From Novosphingobium sp. (GTDB lineage Bacteria > Pseudomonadota > Alphaproteobacteria > Sphingomonadales > Sphingomonadaceae): a stretch of 64,000 nucleotides of DNA. The DNA lies in the NCBI RefSeq assembly GCF_027531025.1, contig NZ_JAPZQX010000003.1, forward strand, positions 372,001-436,000, given 5' to 3'. This document shows, piece after piece, positions 1-8,051 of this stretch. Positions within the stretch are counted from its first letter, which is position 1; each line of letters begins with the position of its first letter. The position numbers and the translations under genes were made by a program. The notes under the pieces were generated by a model. That model worked only from the letters and a program-made list of their open reading frames with translations, searched no databases and was not told the origin of the DNA.

Positions 1-354
1 GTTATTGCGAACCCGGCGCACGCAGCGCAGCGGGGTGTCCTGGCCCGCCGCGTCGACCTCACGCAGGAAATTGGCCGAGAGCCGCTTGAATCGCTGGCCG
101 TTCTTGGGGCCGCTGGTCATGATCACCTGATCGCCGGTCAGCAGGTAGGTACCGCGACCATCGCCAGTCGAATAGCGCGAGGAATTGTGCACGGTGAAAT
201 CCTGTCCGGGCTGGCGGATCCCGGCCGGGCCGGTGGCATCACCGGGCAGTTCGCAACGGTATTCCCCCTGCTGCAACGTGCCGATTGCCCCGCCGGGGGT
301 GGCAAGGGCCGGACCAGTGGCCAACAGGGCGAGGATGAGTGTGGATCGGTGCAT
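1..354 (-). CDS. Secreted hypothetical protein, 3' end cut by window edge
   Basis: An open frame runs from an ATG at 354 to the first base of the window without a stop, giving 118 residues of an incomplete protein. It starts with a clear signal peptide (MHRSTLILALLATGPALA), so the product is probably periplasmic or secreted. Two cysteines are visible in the mature part (in YRCELPG and LRCVRR) and could form a disulfide. No domain is recognised. It is divergent from efp, with a 169-bp gap holding no other gene that I can support. The function is unknown. The start is chosen because the signal peptide begins exactly there. Confidence 0.7.
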   Translation of the reverse strand, partial: MHRSTLILALLATGPALATPGGAIGTLQQGEYRCELPGDATGPAGIRQPGQDFTVHNSSRYSTGDGRGTYLLTGDQVIMTSGPKNGQRFKRLSANFLREVDAAGQDTPLRCVRRVRNN

Positions 355-523
355 CGGACAAGCTCGTTATTGTTCGGCGCTTAGCAGCACCTGAACGGGC
401 TGGCCAGCAGCTAGCGCCGCCACGCCCCGTCACCCTTGCCCAGTTGCCATGCAGACGCTAAGGGCGCGCCTTCACCCGCTTTGCGGCGGGCGGTTCTTTC
501 TCAATCCATGAAGGCAGCGGCAC

Positions 524-1090
524 ATGGCCAAGATCAGCGGCGTGGACATCCGTCCCGGCAACATTCTCGAGTATGAAAAGGGCATCTGGAAGGTTGCCAA
601 GACCCAGCACACCCAGCCGGGCAAGGGCGGGGCCTTCATGCAGGTCGAGATGAAGAACCTGATCGATGGCCGCAAGACCAATGTCCGCTTCCGCAGCGCC
701 GACACGGTCGAGCGCGTGCGCCTCGACACCAAGGACTTCCAGTTCCTCTATGCCGAGGGCGATGACCTGGTGTTCATGGACACCGAAACCTATGACCAGA
801 TTACCCTGCCGTCTGACCTGCTGGGCGATGCCGCAGCCTTCCTGCAGGACGGCATGACCGTGCTGCTGGAAATGTACGACGAGCGTCCGATCTCGGTCCA
901 GCTGCCCGAACATGTCGAAGCCACGATTGTCGAAGCCGATGCCGTGGTGAAGGGGCAGACCGCCTCGTCCAGCTACAAGCCGGCGATCCTCGACAATGGC
1001 GTGCGCGTGATGGTGCCGCCGCACATCGAAAGCGGCACCCGCATCGTGGTCGACGTCTACGAGCGCGCCTACGTCGGCAAGGCGGGCTGA
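524..1090 (+). CDS. efp: Elongation factor P
   Basis: EF-P of 188 residues, the usual bacterial length. It binds between the P and E sites of the ribosome and relieves stalling at consecutive prolines. The N-terminal KOW-like domain carries the tip loop PGKGG with Lys34, the position beta-lysylated by EpmA in E. coli. The two OB-like domains follow, ending with the conserved [24 protein letters not shown] ribosome-binding site lies 9 bases before the ATG. The next gene begins 8 bases after the stop, so the two are probably co-transcribed. Whether this organism modifies Lys34 cannot be judged from the window. Confidence 0.97.
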   Translation: MAKISGVDIRPGNILEYEKGIWKVAKTQHTQPGKGGAFMQVEMKNLIDGRKTNVRFRSADTVERVRLDTKDFQFLYAEGDDLVFMDTETYDQITLPSDLLGDAAAFLQDGMTVLLEMYDERPISVQLPEHVEATIVEADAVVKGQTASSSYKPAILDNGVRVMVPPHIESGTRIVVDVYERAYVGKAG

Positions 1091-1098
1091 ACCAGACC

Positions 1099-1920
1099 AT
1101 GGCAGCCATTTCCGGCCTCATTCGCGTGATGGAAAAGGCCGCCCGCAAGGCGGGTGGCCGCCTGCGGCGCGACTTCGGCGAGGTCGAGCACCTCCAGGTC
1201 AGCCGCAAGGGCCCGGCCGACTTCGTGTCCAAGGCCGATCAGCACGCCGAACGCACCCTGTGGGACGAGCTGCGCGCCGCGCGGCCGGACTGGGGCTTCC
1301 TTATGGAAGAGGGCGGCGAGATCGCCGGGGAAGAGGGCAAGCCCCGCTTCATTATCGATCCGCTCGATGGCACCAGCAATTTCCTCCACGGCATCCCGCA
1401 TTTCGCGATCTCGATCGCGGTGCAGGAACCCCGGCTCGACGGGAAGGGCTGGGGCGAGGTCACAGCCGCGCTGGTCTACCAGCCGATCACCGATGAAAGC
1501 TTCTGGGCCGAAAAGGCCCGTGGCGCCTGGCTGCAGGACCGCCGCCTGCGCGTCTCCTCGCGCCGCCACATGGATGAAAGCCTGATCGCCACCGGCATTC
1601 CCTTTGCCGGGCGCGGTGACAGCATGGAATGGATGAAGATCTATGCCGCGCTGGCCCCGCAGGTGGCTGGCATCCGCCGCTTCGGCGCGGCTTCGCTTGA
1701 TCTCGCCTGGGTCGCGGCTGGCCGCTATGACGGGTTCTGGGAAAGCGGTCTGGCCCCCTGGGACACCGCCGCCGGCTGCCTGCTGGTGCGCGAGGCGGGT
1801 GGTTTCGTGTCCGACTGGCGCGGGATCTCGCAGCCGATCTGCGATAGCCAGGTGCTGGCCGCCAACGATGCGCTCCATGCCCGCTTGCACAAGGCGCTGG
1901 TGACCGGCCTCAAGGCCTGA
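1099..1920 (+). CDS. Inositol monophosphatase family protein
   Basis: 273-residue Mg-dependent sugar/inositol phosphatase (SuhB/IMPase superfamily). Both signature motifs are present: the metal-binding loop IIDPLDGTSNF with the upstream acidic EEGGE, and the C-terminal WDTAAGCLLVREAGG. The length matches the family. It follows efp by 8 bp, a linkage that suggests a housekeeping role. The family hydrolyses myo-inositol-1-phosphate and related phosphates, and E. coli SuhB also acts with the transcription elongation complex. The actual substrate here is not resolvable from sequence, so no symbol is assigned. Confidence 0.92.
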   Translation: MAAISGLIRVMEKAARKAGGRLRRDFGEVEHLQVSRKGPADFVSKADQHAERTLWDELRAARPDWGFLMEEGGEIAGEEGKPRFIIDPLDGTSNFLHGIPHFAISIAVQEPRLDGKGWGEVTAALVYQPITDESFWAEKARGAWLQDRRLRVSSRRHMDESLIATGIPFAGRGDSMEWMKIYAALAPQVAGIRRFGAASLDLAWVAAGRYDGFWESGLAPWDTAAGCLLVREAGGFVSDWRGISQPICDSQVLAANDALHARLHKALVTGLKA

Positions 1921-1997
1921 TTTCTCGCCCGCATTAGGCAATTGCTAACCACGATCTGTCATGCCGTGTTTCCCATCGGGAACGCGGGAGACGGGTT

Positions 1998-2336
1998 GTG
2001 CCGGCAGTGACGATCAGCAGCGGAATGGCATTCGTCGTGCTGGCCCTGTCCGTTCCCGTGCCGGACGACCAGGCCGCGCCGCGCCTTGCCGATCATCGCT
2101 TCGATCTTGCCGCGCTGACGCTGGCCCGGCCCTTGGCCAATGCCGCTGGCGAACCGGCCGAGCGCCTGGCTGCGTCGCGCCACGATCGGGTGGAACTGGC
2201 GGGCGCGAAATGGACCCCGCCCAGCAAGACCTGGGGCAACCGCGCCAGCGGCCCGATCCTGCAGGTTGGTGCGCTGGGCACCACGGACAAGCGGTTCCCC
2301 GACCTGGCCCACATCGCCTTCGATTGGGATTTCTGA
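1998..2336 (+). CDS. Small exported hypothetical protein
   Basis: 112 residues starting at a GTG (1998), with an in-frame ATG at 2025 as the alternative. The N-terminus is hydrophobic (MAFVVLALSVPVP) and resembles a short signal peptide or anchor. The rest is polar and contains a WTPPSKTW segment. No family is recognised. Coding is supported by third-position G+C bias and by the fit between the IMPase gene and tRNA-Leu. The choice of start is uncertain. Confidence 0.55.
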   Translation: MPAVTISSGMAFVVLALSVPVPDDQAAPRLADHRFDLAALTLARPLANAAGEPAERLAASRHDRVELAGAKWTPPSKTWGNRASGPILQVGALGTTDKRFPDLAHIAFDWDF

Positions 2337-2390
2337 ACCAGCTTGCTTGAACCATGCAGCCAGCGCGGCTAAGCCGCCCGGCGTCGCAGT

Positions 2391-2474
2391 GCCCCTGTGG
2401 CGGAATGGTAGACGCGACCGACTCAAAATCGGTTGTCGCAAGACGTGCCCGTTCGAGTCGGGCCAGGGGCACCA
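2391..2474 (+). tRNA. tRNA-Leu (anticodon CAA)
   Basis: The acceptor stem GCCCCTG pairs with CAGGGGC, followed by A and an encoded CCA. The anticodon stem ACCGA/TCGGT encloses the loop CTCAAAA, giving anticodon CAA (reads UUG). There is a T-loop GTTCGAGTC and the long variable arm expected of class II tRNALeu. Length is 84 nt including CCA. Confidence 0.97.
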
Positions 2475-2490
2475 GTTTGTTGATGAGCCT

Positions 2491-2520
2491 CAAGCGCCGG
2501 CGCGGGCATCCGCCCGCTTG
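2491..2520 (+). terminator. Hairpin downstream of tRNA-Leu
   Basis: A perfect 6-bp stem GCGGGC-ATCC-GCCCGC lies at 2502-2517, 28 bases after the tRNA, with outer CAAGC/GCTTG able to pair as well. No clear T-run follows, so this could be a processing or termination hairpin. It is a weak call. Confidence 0.35.
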
Positions 2521-2620
2521 GCTATCCTCGCATAAGCTCGGGTGGCCGGTCGGCCTTGCGGACCCTACGGGTCCGAGGCTTGCACTTGCTAGGTTGCAAT
2601 ACACCGCCTAGCCTGCGGGC

Positions 2621-3940
2621 ATGAAGCACATCGTCACGCTCGCCGCCGCGCTCCTCGCTACCACTGCCGCTCCGGTCCAGGCCGATCCGATCCGCGATCG
2701 CATCGCGGCGGAAATGCCTTCGCTGATGGCGATCTATCGCGATCTGCACCAGCATCCCGAACTCAGCTTCCAGGAAGTCCGCTCGGCCAGGATCATGGCC
2801 GATGCCGCCCGCGCCGCCGGGTTCGAGGTGACCGAGAAGGTGGGCAGGACCGGCGTCGTCGCCGTGATGCGCAACGGCCCCGGCCCGGTCGTGCTGGTCC
2901 GCGCCGATATGGACGGCCTGCCGATCGAGGAACAGACCGGCTTGCCCTATGCCTCGAAGGCGCGCGGCGTTTCGACCGCGGGCGTGGAAAGCGGGATCAT
3001 GCATGGCTGCGGGCACGATACCCACATGGCCGGCTGGATCGGCGCAGCCCGCGTGCTGGCGGCCAACAAGGACAAGTGGTCCGGGACGCTCGTGATGATC
3101 GGCCAGCCTGCCGAGGAGATCAACCTGGGCGCGCTGGAGATGATCAAGGACGGGCTGCTGACCCGCTGGCCCAAGCCCGATTACACGCTCGCCTTCCACG
3201 ATAGCGCCGAACTGCCATCCGGCACGGTCGGGGTGAAGGCTGGGTTCGCCCTGGCCAATGTCGATAGCGTCGACATCACGGTCAAGGGGCTGGGCGGGCA
3301 TGGCGCCTATCCGCATACCACCAAGGATCCGATCGTGCTGGCCAGCGCGATCGTGATGCGCCTGCAGACGCTGGTCAGCCGCGAAAGCAATCCGATGGAC
3401 CCCAGCGTGGTGACGGTCGGGGCGTTCCACGGCGGGGCCAAGCACAACATCATCTCCGACGAGGTCAAGATGCAGCTGACGGTGCGGTCCTATTCGGACG
3501 CGTCTCGCAAGCTGCTGCTTGACGGGATCAAGCGCATCGCGCGGGCCGAGGCCCAGGCTTCGGGCCTGCCGGACGACCGGATGCCGGTGGTGACCATTGC
3601 CGATCCCTATGCCAAGGCGACCTATAACACCCCCGAACTGGCCGAACGGATGCGCGGGGTGCTGACCAAGCGGTTCGGTGCCGAGCGGATCGCGAACCCC
3701 CAGCCGTCGATGGCGGGCGAGGACTTTGGCGAGATCGCCCGCGCGGCCGGGCCGAACACGCAATCGCTGATCCTGTGGATCGGCGGACGACCCAAGGCCG
3801 AGCTTGAGGCAGCGGCGAAAGAGGGTCGGCAATTGCCCGGACTGCACAGCCCGTTCTGGGCGCCCGAGGCTGACAAGGTGATCTCTGCCGGGGCCGAAGC
3901 CCTGGTCGCCGCCACGCTGGAACTGATGCCGCGCCGCTGA
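2621..3940 (+). CDS. Secreted M20-family amidohydrolase/peptidase
   Basis: 439 residues with a signal peptide (MKHIVTLAAALLATTAAPVQA), so it acts outside the cytoplasm. The body is a zinc-dependent M20D hydrolase of the hippurate / N-acyl-amino-acid hydrolase type. Visible motifs are HQHPELSFQE, RADMDGLPI, the metal ligands in HGCGHDTHMA, GQPAEE, the dimerisation-lid region KGLGGHGAYPHTT, and the late MAGEDFGE. The order and spacing match the family. These enzymes cleave N-acyl amino acids or short peptides, and the exact substrate is unknown. It is a monocistronic-looking gene between tRNA-Leu and a convergent ORF. Confidence 0.93.
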   Translation: MKHIVTLAAALLATTAAPVQADPIRDRIAAEMPSLMAIYRDLHQHPELSFQEVRSARIMADAARAAGFEVTEKVGRTGVVAVMRNGPGPVVLVRADMDGLPIEEQTGLPYASKARGVSTAGVESGIMHGCGHDTHMAGWIGAARVLAANKDKWSGTLVMIGQPAEEINLGALEMIKDGLLTRWPKPDYTLAFHDSAELPSGTVGVKAGFALANVDSVDITVKGLGGHGAYPHTTKDPIVLASAIVMRLQTLVSRESNPMDPSVVTVGAFHGGAKHNIISDEVKMQLTVRSYSDASRKLLLDGIKRIARAEAQASGLPDDRMPVVTIADPYAKATYNTPELAERMRGVLTKRFGAERIANPQPSMAGEDFGEIARAAGPNTQSLILWIGGRPKAELEAAAKEGRQLPGLHSPFWAPEADKVISAGAEALVAATLELMPRR

Positions 3941-3968
3941 TTGGCGCGTCCGGTTCGCGCCCGCCGGC

Positions 3969-4514
3969 CTAGTCGACCGCGTTCGATCCGCTCCGTAGCC
4001 GCGAGGCTTCGTGGATTTCGGCGATCTGCTCCTCGGTGGGGCGGATCGAGCCTTGCGGCTGGTTCGCTTTCCGGCGTGCGGCGCTGGTGGGCGTATCGGG
4101 CAACTGGTCCTCGGGCACGCCCTTGACCGTTACCGAGGCGCCGGGCGTCATTGGCAGCGGGGGCGGGGCTACGACGGCCGGTCCGGCGGCCAGCTGCGGC
4201 GGGCCGCTAGCGATTGGTGCCGACGCAGCCCCGCCATCGAAATATGTCTCGCCGCCGCCGTCCGGGCCTTCGCCGCCTTCAACCGGCACCGGGCCGCCGC
4301 TGCGGACTTTCAAGCCTTGCTGGGTCTGCTTGCGCGATTTGGCCATGTCCACCTCGGCCTGCTTCGTGTCTTTGGCCTTGACCTGATCGGCCGCGGCTTC
4401 GCTGGCGCCGCCATCGGCAAACAGCGCGATGCAGACCGTGATCGCCAGGGTTGCTGCAGCAAAATGCTTCAGCAGGCTTGGTGAAATCGGCAGGGTGGGT
4501 GCGGGGCGTCGCAT
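3969..4514 (-). CDS. Membrane-anchored or exported hypothetical protein
   Basis: 181 residues. After a short N-terminus a single hydrophobic stretch (AAATLAITVCIALFADG, about residues 19-35) looks like a signal anchor or uncleaved signal. The rest is low-complexity and rich in Ala, Pro and Gly (PPPLPMTPGASVTVKG) with a charged C-terminus (PTEEQIAEIHEASRLR). No recognised domain. It is probably a periplasm-facing protein of unknown role. It is convergent with the M20 hydrolase and has third-position G+C bias typical of the window. Confidence 0.6.
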   Translation of the reverse strand: MRRPAPTLPISPSLLKHFAAATLAITVCIALFADGGASEAAADQVKAKDTKQAEVDMAKSRKQTQQGLKVRSGGPVPVEGGEGPDGGGETYFDGGAASAPIASGPPQLAAGPAVVAPPPLPMTPGASVTVKGVPEDQLPDTPTSAARRKANQPQGSIRPTEEQIAEIHEASRLRSGSNAVD

Positions 4515-4569
4515 GGCCGATTGGCTAGCAGGCGAAGGTTAATCGCCCGGCGCAGGATCATGGTTGCCA

Positions 4570-4612
4570 AAAAATTGACGGTCGCCGGGGTGAAAGGGGC
4601 ACCCCGACGACC
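4570..4612 (-). terminator. Rho-independent terminator of the aceA unit
   Basis: On the minus strand a 13-bp stem with one mismatch (4580-4592 against 4600-4612) encloses a short loop and is followed 5 bases later by a run of six T (TTTTTT at 4570-4575). It lies 32 bp past the stop of the 58-aa ORF, so it should end the aceA transcript. Confidence 0.85.
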
Positions 4613-4643
4613 GCCGTTTCTCCTCCCCAGGAGACTGGTGGGC

Positions 4644-4820
4644 TCAGTTGTAGGTACCGAGCCGATGATAGAGCGCGTTGATCCGCGCGATCTCTTCAGG
4701 CGCATCTACTGCCCGGGCATGGCTGGCCAGGGCTGCGCGAAGCAGCTGGAAGTCGGCCGTCGAAAGCAGGGCGCGGGCGCGCTGCGGTTCGCGGGTTTCG
4801 GTAGCGGTCATGGTCGTCAT
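4644..4820 (-). CDS. 58-aa conserved-looking small protein downstream of aceA
   Basis: A short frame from ATG 4820 to TGA 4644 encodes 58 residues (begins MTTMTATETREPQRARALL, ends ALYHRLGTYN). It has a strong AAGGAG Shine-Dalgarno sequence 9 bases before the ATG. It begins 32 bases after the isocitrate lyase stop on the same strand and ends just before a strong terminator, so it is almost certainly on the aceA transcript. The sequence is soluble and probably mostly helical (AEEIARINALYHRL-like pattern). No family is recognised. A role tied to isocitrate lyase or to growth on acetate is only inference from position. Confidence 0.7.
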   Translation of the reverse strand: MTTMTATETREPQRARALLSTADFQLLRAALASHARAVDAPEEIARINALYHRLGTYN

Positions 4821-4852
4821 CGCACCTTCTCCTTGCTGCGAGTTATTGGTCG

Positions 4853-6439
4853 TTATGCGGCAAACTGGTTCATCGTGTTGTGTTCGCCAGCGGCCTTCAG
4901 CGCGGCCTCACCGGCGAAGTATTCCTTGTGATCGTCACCGATGTCGCTGCCCGACATGTTCTGGTGCTTCACGCAGGCGATACCCTGGCGGATTTCCTGG
5001 CGCTGGACGCCCTTGACGTAGCCCAGCATGCCCTGTTCGCCGAAGTATTCCTTGGCGAGGTTATCGGTGCTGAGCGCGGCCGTGTGATAGGTCGGCAGGG
5101 TGATCAGGTGGTGGAAGATCCCGGCCTGCGCCGCCGCATCGCGCTGGAAGGTGCGGATGCGCTCGTCGGCTTCGGCGGCGAGGTCGGTGCCGTCATAGTC
5201 CACGCTCATCAGCTTGGCGCGGTCATAGGCGGACAGGTCGCGGCCTTCGGCGGTCCAGGCATCGAACACCTGCTGGCGGAAGTTCAGCGTCCAGTTGAAG
5301 CTGGGCGAATTGTTGTAGACCAGCTTGGCATTGGGGATCACTTCGCGGATGCGGCTGACCATCCCGCCGATCTGGCCGATGTGCGGCTTTTCGGTCTCGA
5401 TCCACAGCAGGTCCGCGCCATTCTGGAGCGAGGTGATGCAATCGAGCACGCAGCGGTCTTCACCCGTTCCGGCGCGGAACTGGTAGAGGTTGCTGGGCAG
5501 GCGCTTGGGCTTCAAGAGCTTGCCATCGCGGCTGATCAGAACATCGCCGTGGCCGATTTCGGTCACTTCATCGCAATCGAGGAAGCTGTTGTACTGATCG
5601 CCGATGTCGCCGGCTTCGCGGGTGAAGGCGATCTGCTTGGTAAGGCCAGCGCCCAGCGAGTCGGTGCGGGCAACGATGATGCCGTCCTCGACGCCCAGTT
5701 CCATGAAGGCGTACCGGACCGCGCGGATCTTCGCGAGGAAGTCCTCGTGCGGCACGGTGACCTTGCCGTCCTGGTGGCCGCACTGCTTTTCGTCCGAGAC
5801 CTGGTTTTCGATCTGGATCGCGCAGGCGCCCGCCTCGATCATCTTCTTGGCGAGCAGATACGTCGCCTCGGCATTGCCGAACCCGGCGTCGATATCGGCG
5901 ATGATCGGCACGACGTGGGTTTCATAGCTGTCGATCTTGGCCTGGATGGCCTTGGCCTTGACCTCGTCGCCGGTCTTGCGGGCATCGTCGAGCTCGCGGA
6001 ACATCATGCCGAGTTCGCGGGCATCGGCCTGGCGCAGGAAGGTGTAGAGTTCCTCGATCAGCGCGGGAACGCTGGTCTTCTCGTGCATCGACTGGTCGGG
6101 CAGGGGGCCGAATTCGCTGCGCAGCGCGGCGATCATCCAGCCCGAGAGGTACAGGTAGCGCCCCTTGGTGGTGCCGAAGTGCTTCTTGATCGAGATCAGC
6201 TTCTGCTGCCCGATGAAGCCGTGCCAGCAGCCCAGCGACTGGGTGTAGTTGGCCGGGTCGGCATCATAGGCGGCCATGTCGGCGCGCATGATCTTGGCCG
6301 TGTACTTGGCGATATCGAGGCCGGTCTTGAAGCGGTTCTGCAGCTGCATGCGGGCAACGGATTCGGCATCGATCCCGTCCCAGTTGCTGAAACGGCTGAT
6401 CTGGCTGTCAGCGGCGGCGATGGTATCGGTATAGGACAC
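4853..6439 (-). CDS. aceA: Isocitrate lyase, long form
   Basis: Cleaves isocitrate to glyoxylate and succinate, the first committed step of the glyoxylate shunt, in the cytoplasm. At 528 residues it belongs to the longer subfamily typified by Pseudomonas (about 530 aa) rather than the 434-aa E. coli type. The catalytic-loop signature is KQCGH within SDEKQCGHQDGKV, and other conserved parts include IADIDAGFGN, QIENQVSD and SPSFNW. The start is taken as GTG 6439, because GGAGGTT lies 6 bases upstream. The longer in-frame extension would cross the regulator's promoter. It is co-transcribed with the 58-aa ORF and divergent from a RamB/ScfR-type regulator. Malate synthase is not in the window. Confidence 0.96.
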   Translation of the reverse strand: MSYTDTIAAADSQISRFSNWDGIDAESVARMQLQNRFKTGLDIAKYTAKIMRADMAAYDADPANYTQSLGCWHGFIGQQKLISIKKHFGTTKGRYLYLSGWMIAALRSEFGPLPDQSMHEKTSVPALIEELYTFLRQADARELGMMFRELDDARKTGDEVKAKAIQAKIDSYETHVVPIIADIDAGFGNAEATYLLAKKMIEAGACAIQIENQVSDEKQCGHQDGKVTVPHEDFLAKIRAVRYAFMELGVEDGIIVARTDSLGAGLTKQIAFTREAGDIGDQYNSFLDCDEVTEIGHGDVLISRDGKLLKPKRLPSNLYQFRAGTGEDRCVLDCITSLQNGADLLWIETEKPHIGQIGGMVSRIREVIPNAKLVYNNSPSFNWTLNFRQQVFDAWTAEGRDLSAYDRAKLMSVDYDGTDLAAEADERIRTFQRDAAAQAGIFHHLITLPTYHTAALSTDNLAKEYFGEQGMLGYVKGVQRQEIRQGIACVKHQNMSGSDIGDDHKEYFAGEAALKAAGEHNTMNQFAA

Positions 6440-6548
6440 GGGGAACCTCCAGGGGTTTGAATGATCCCTGCCTAACCCCGCGCTGCTGATTCGAGTGCAA
6501 CAAATCACAAAATAAATTGTATGACTGCCGCCAATCGGGGCATTCTTC

Positions 6549-6563
6549 TTGCAAAGTTGTAAA
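6549..6563. promoter_or_regulatory. Candidate RamB/ScfR-type operator between aceA and its regulator
   Basis: Two direct heptamers TTGCAAA (6549-6555) and TTGYAAA (TTGTAAA, 6557-6563) lie in the AT-rich divergent promoter region. They resemble the AAAGTTTGCAAA-like sites described for corynebacterial RamB. A related minus-strand stretch, TTTGTGATTTGTTGC, lies at 6497-6511 nearer aceA. Binding by the adjacent regulator is inferred from position and motif only. Confidence 0.45.
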
Positions 6564-6582
6564 TTATGTGACAAAGCAGGCC

Positions 6583-7974
6583 ATGCCCGAGACGACCCTG
6601 CTTGCCGGTCCCGCCATCCGCCGCCTGCGTCGGCGCGAGGGGCTGACCCAGTCCGCCATGGCGGCCCAGCTGGGGATTTCGCCCAGTTACCTGAACCTGG
6701 TGGAGCGCAACCAGCGGCCACTCTCCGCCCGGCTGCTGGTGCGGCTGGCCGAAGCCTTTGACTTCGATCCGCGCAGCCTGCGTCAGGACGAGGCGGTGGG
6801 CGGGGTCGATGGCCTGCGCCGCCGCCTGGCCGATGCCCGCTTTGCCGACCTGGCGATCGACCGCGATGAGATCGCCGAATGGCTGAGCGCCGCGCCCCAG
6901 GCGGCGCTGGCCTTTGCCCGGCTGTTCGATGCCAGTGGGCCCGGCGGGGACGTGGCGGGCGAGGGCGATCCGATGGAACTGGTCCGGCGTGAGATCGAGC
7001 GCTGGCGCAACCACTTTCCCGATCTCGATGCCGCGGCCGAGGAACTGGCCGACGAACTGCGCCTGTCGAGCGCCGATACGGGCGCGGCGCTGGCCGAGCG
7101 GTTGCGGCAAAAGCACCAGATCGCGGTACGAACCCTGCCGGTGGAAGTGATGCCCGATGCCCTGCGGCGGCTGGACCTCCACGCCCGGCAATTGCAATTG
7201 TCCGAACTGCTCGATCCCGCCTCGCGCAATTTCCAGGTGGCCTTGCAGCTGGCCCTGCTCGAACAGCGGGATGAGATCACGGGCATCGCCAATGGCGCGC
7301 AGTTCGCGGACCGCGCCGCCTGGCGCTTGTTTCGCCGCCACCTGGCGGCCTATTTCGCAGCCGCCGTGCTGATGCCCTATGGTCGGCTGCTGCGCGCCTG
7401 CGAGGCGACCGGTTATGACTTGCCGATCCTGCAGCGCCGCTTCGGCGTGGGGTTCGAGCAATTGGCTCACCGCCTGACCACGCTGCAACGCGTCGGCCAG
7501 CGCGGCCTGCCGTTCTTCATGGCGCGGGTCGACCGGGCCGGGCAGTTCTCCAAGCGCTATGCCGGGGCCAGCGGCACGGCCTTGCTCGACAGCGGCACCG
7601 GCTGCCCCTTATGGGTGGCGCACCGGGCCTTCGAGCGGGCCGGGCAGCTCTGCGTCCAGCTGGCCAGCTTCGAGGAACCGAACGGCACGGCCAGCCAGTG
7701 GCTGACCATTGCCCGCACGGTCGATGGCAGCGGCGCGCCCGGTGCCGACGGCGCGCGGTTCGTGGTGGCCTTGGGGATCGAGGCGGGCCTCGCCGGATCG
7801 CTCGCCCAGGCGCGCGGTCTGGCGCTGACCCCGGCGGAAGCCGTGCCGATCGGGCCGGGCTGTGCCGGGTGCCACCGCAAGGACTGCATGCAACGCTCGC
7901 TGCCCCCGCGCGGCGCGGACCTGTCATTCGACGAACGCGCCCGGGGATTGACGCCGTTCAGCTTTGCCGAGTGA
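6583..7974 (+). CDS. RamB/ScfR-family transcriptional regulator (XRE helix-turn-helix)
   Basis: 463 residues. An XRE-type helix-turn-helix sits at the N-terminus (LRRREGLTQSAMAAQLGISP then YLNLVERNQRPLS). Next comes the ImmA/IrrE-like domain of short-chain fatty acyl-CoA regulators (FGVGFEQLAHRLTTLQR, FFMARVDRAGQFSKRY) and the C-terminal ScfR region. The C-terminus has C-x2-C-x4-C (CAGCHRKDC) followed by QRSLPPRG. Family members (RamB, PccR, MccR) sense acyl-CoAs and control acetate or propionate metabolism genes. Divergence from aceA makes control of the glyoxylate shunt the likely job. ATG 6583 is preferred over upstream TTG/ATG codons because the HTH begins right after it. Confidence 0.88.
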   Translation: MPETTLLAGPAIRRLRRREGLTQSAMAAQLGISPSYLNLVERNQRPLSARLLVRLAEAFDFDPRSLRQDEAVGGVDGLRRRLADARFADLAIDRDEIAEWLSAAPQAALAFARLFDASGPGGDVAGEGDPMELVRREIERWRNHFPDLDAAAEELADELRLSSADTGAALAERLRQKHQIAVRTLPVEVMPDALRRLDLHARQLQLSELLDPASRNFQVALQLALLEQRDEITGIANGAQFADRAAWRLFRRHLAAYFAAAVLMPYGRLLRACEATGYDLPILQRRFGVGFEQLAHRLTTLQRVGQRGLPFFMARVDRAGQFSKRYAGASGTALLDSGTGCPLWVAHRAFERAGQLCVQLASFEEPNGTASQWLTIARTVDGSGAPGADGARFVVALGIEAGLAGSLAQARGLALTPAEAVPIGPGCAGCHRKDCMQRSLPPRGADLSFDERARGLTPFSFAE

Positions 7975-7981
7975 CCGCGCT

Positions 7982-7992
7982 GTAAAGTTTAC
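7982..7992. promoter_or_regulatory. Palindrome upstream of the PEP-CTERM-type operon
   Basis: GTAAAGTTTAC is an inverted repeat with a single central base, 59 bp before the sugar transferase start. It is the only AT-rich element in the 77-bp gap. A 6-bp hairpin GCAGTC-CAGA-GACTGC follows at 8021-8036. It may be an operator for PrsR or another regulator, which is inferred from position alone. Confidence 0.3.
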
Positions 7993-8051
7993 CGACATTT
8001 CACACCTCCCCGTTAGGCAGGCAGTCCAGAGACTGCACGAGCCACGGGGAC

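Noticed and set aside
1931..1955. Palindromic GCAATTGC after the IMPase gene as an operator
   Set aside because: Only the central 8 bp pair, the flanks do not, and no promoter for the next gene can be placed around it.
2391..2474. tRNA-Leu as attachment site for an integrated element
   Set aside because: No integrase, no duplicated tRNA 3' end and no change in base composition follows. The same holds for tRNA-Glu and tRNA-Pro.
6440..6721. N-terminal extension of isocitrate lyase to 622 residues
   Set aside because: It has no similarity to the family, would cross the regulator's start and promoter, and the GTG at 6439 has a good ribosome-binding site.
8010..8040. Possible sigma-54 promoter before the sugar transferase
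   Set aside because: GG pairs are present, but no GC dinucleotide lies 10 bases downstream as the -24/-12 consensus needs.
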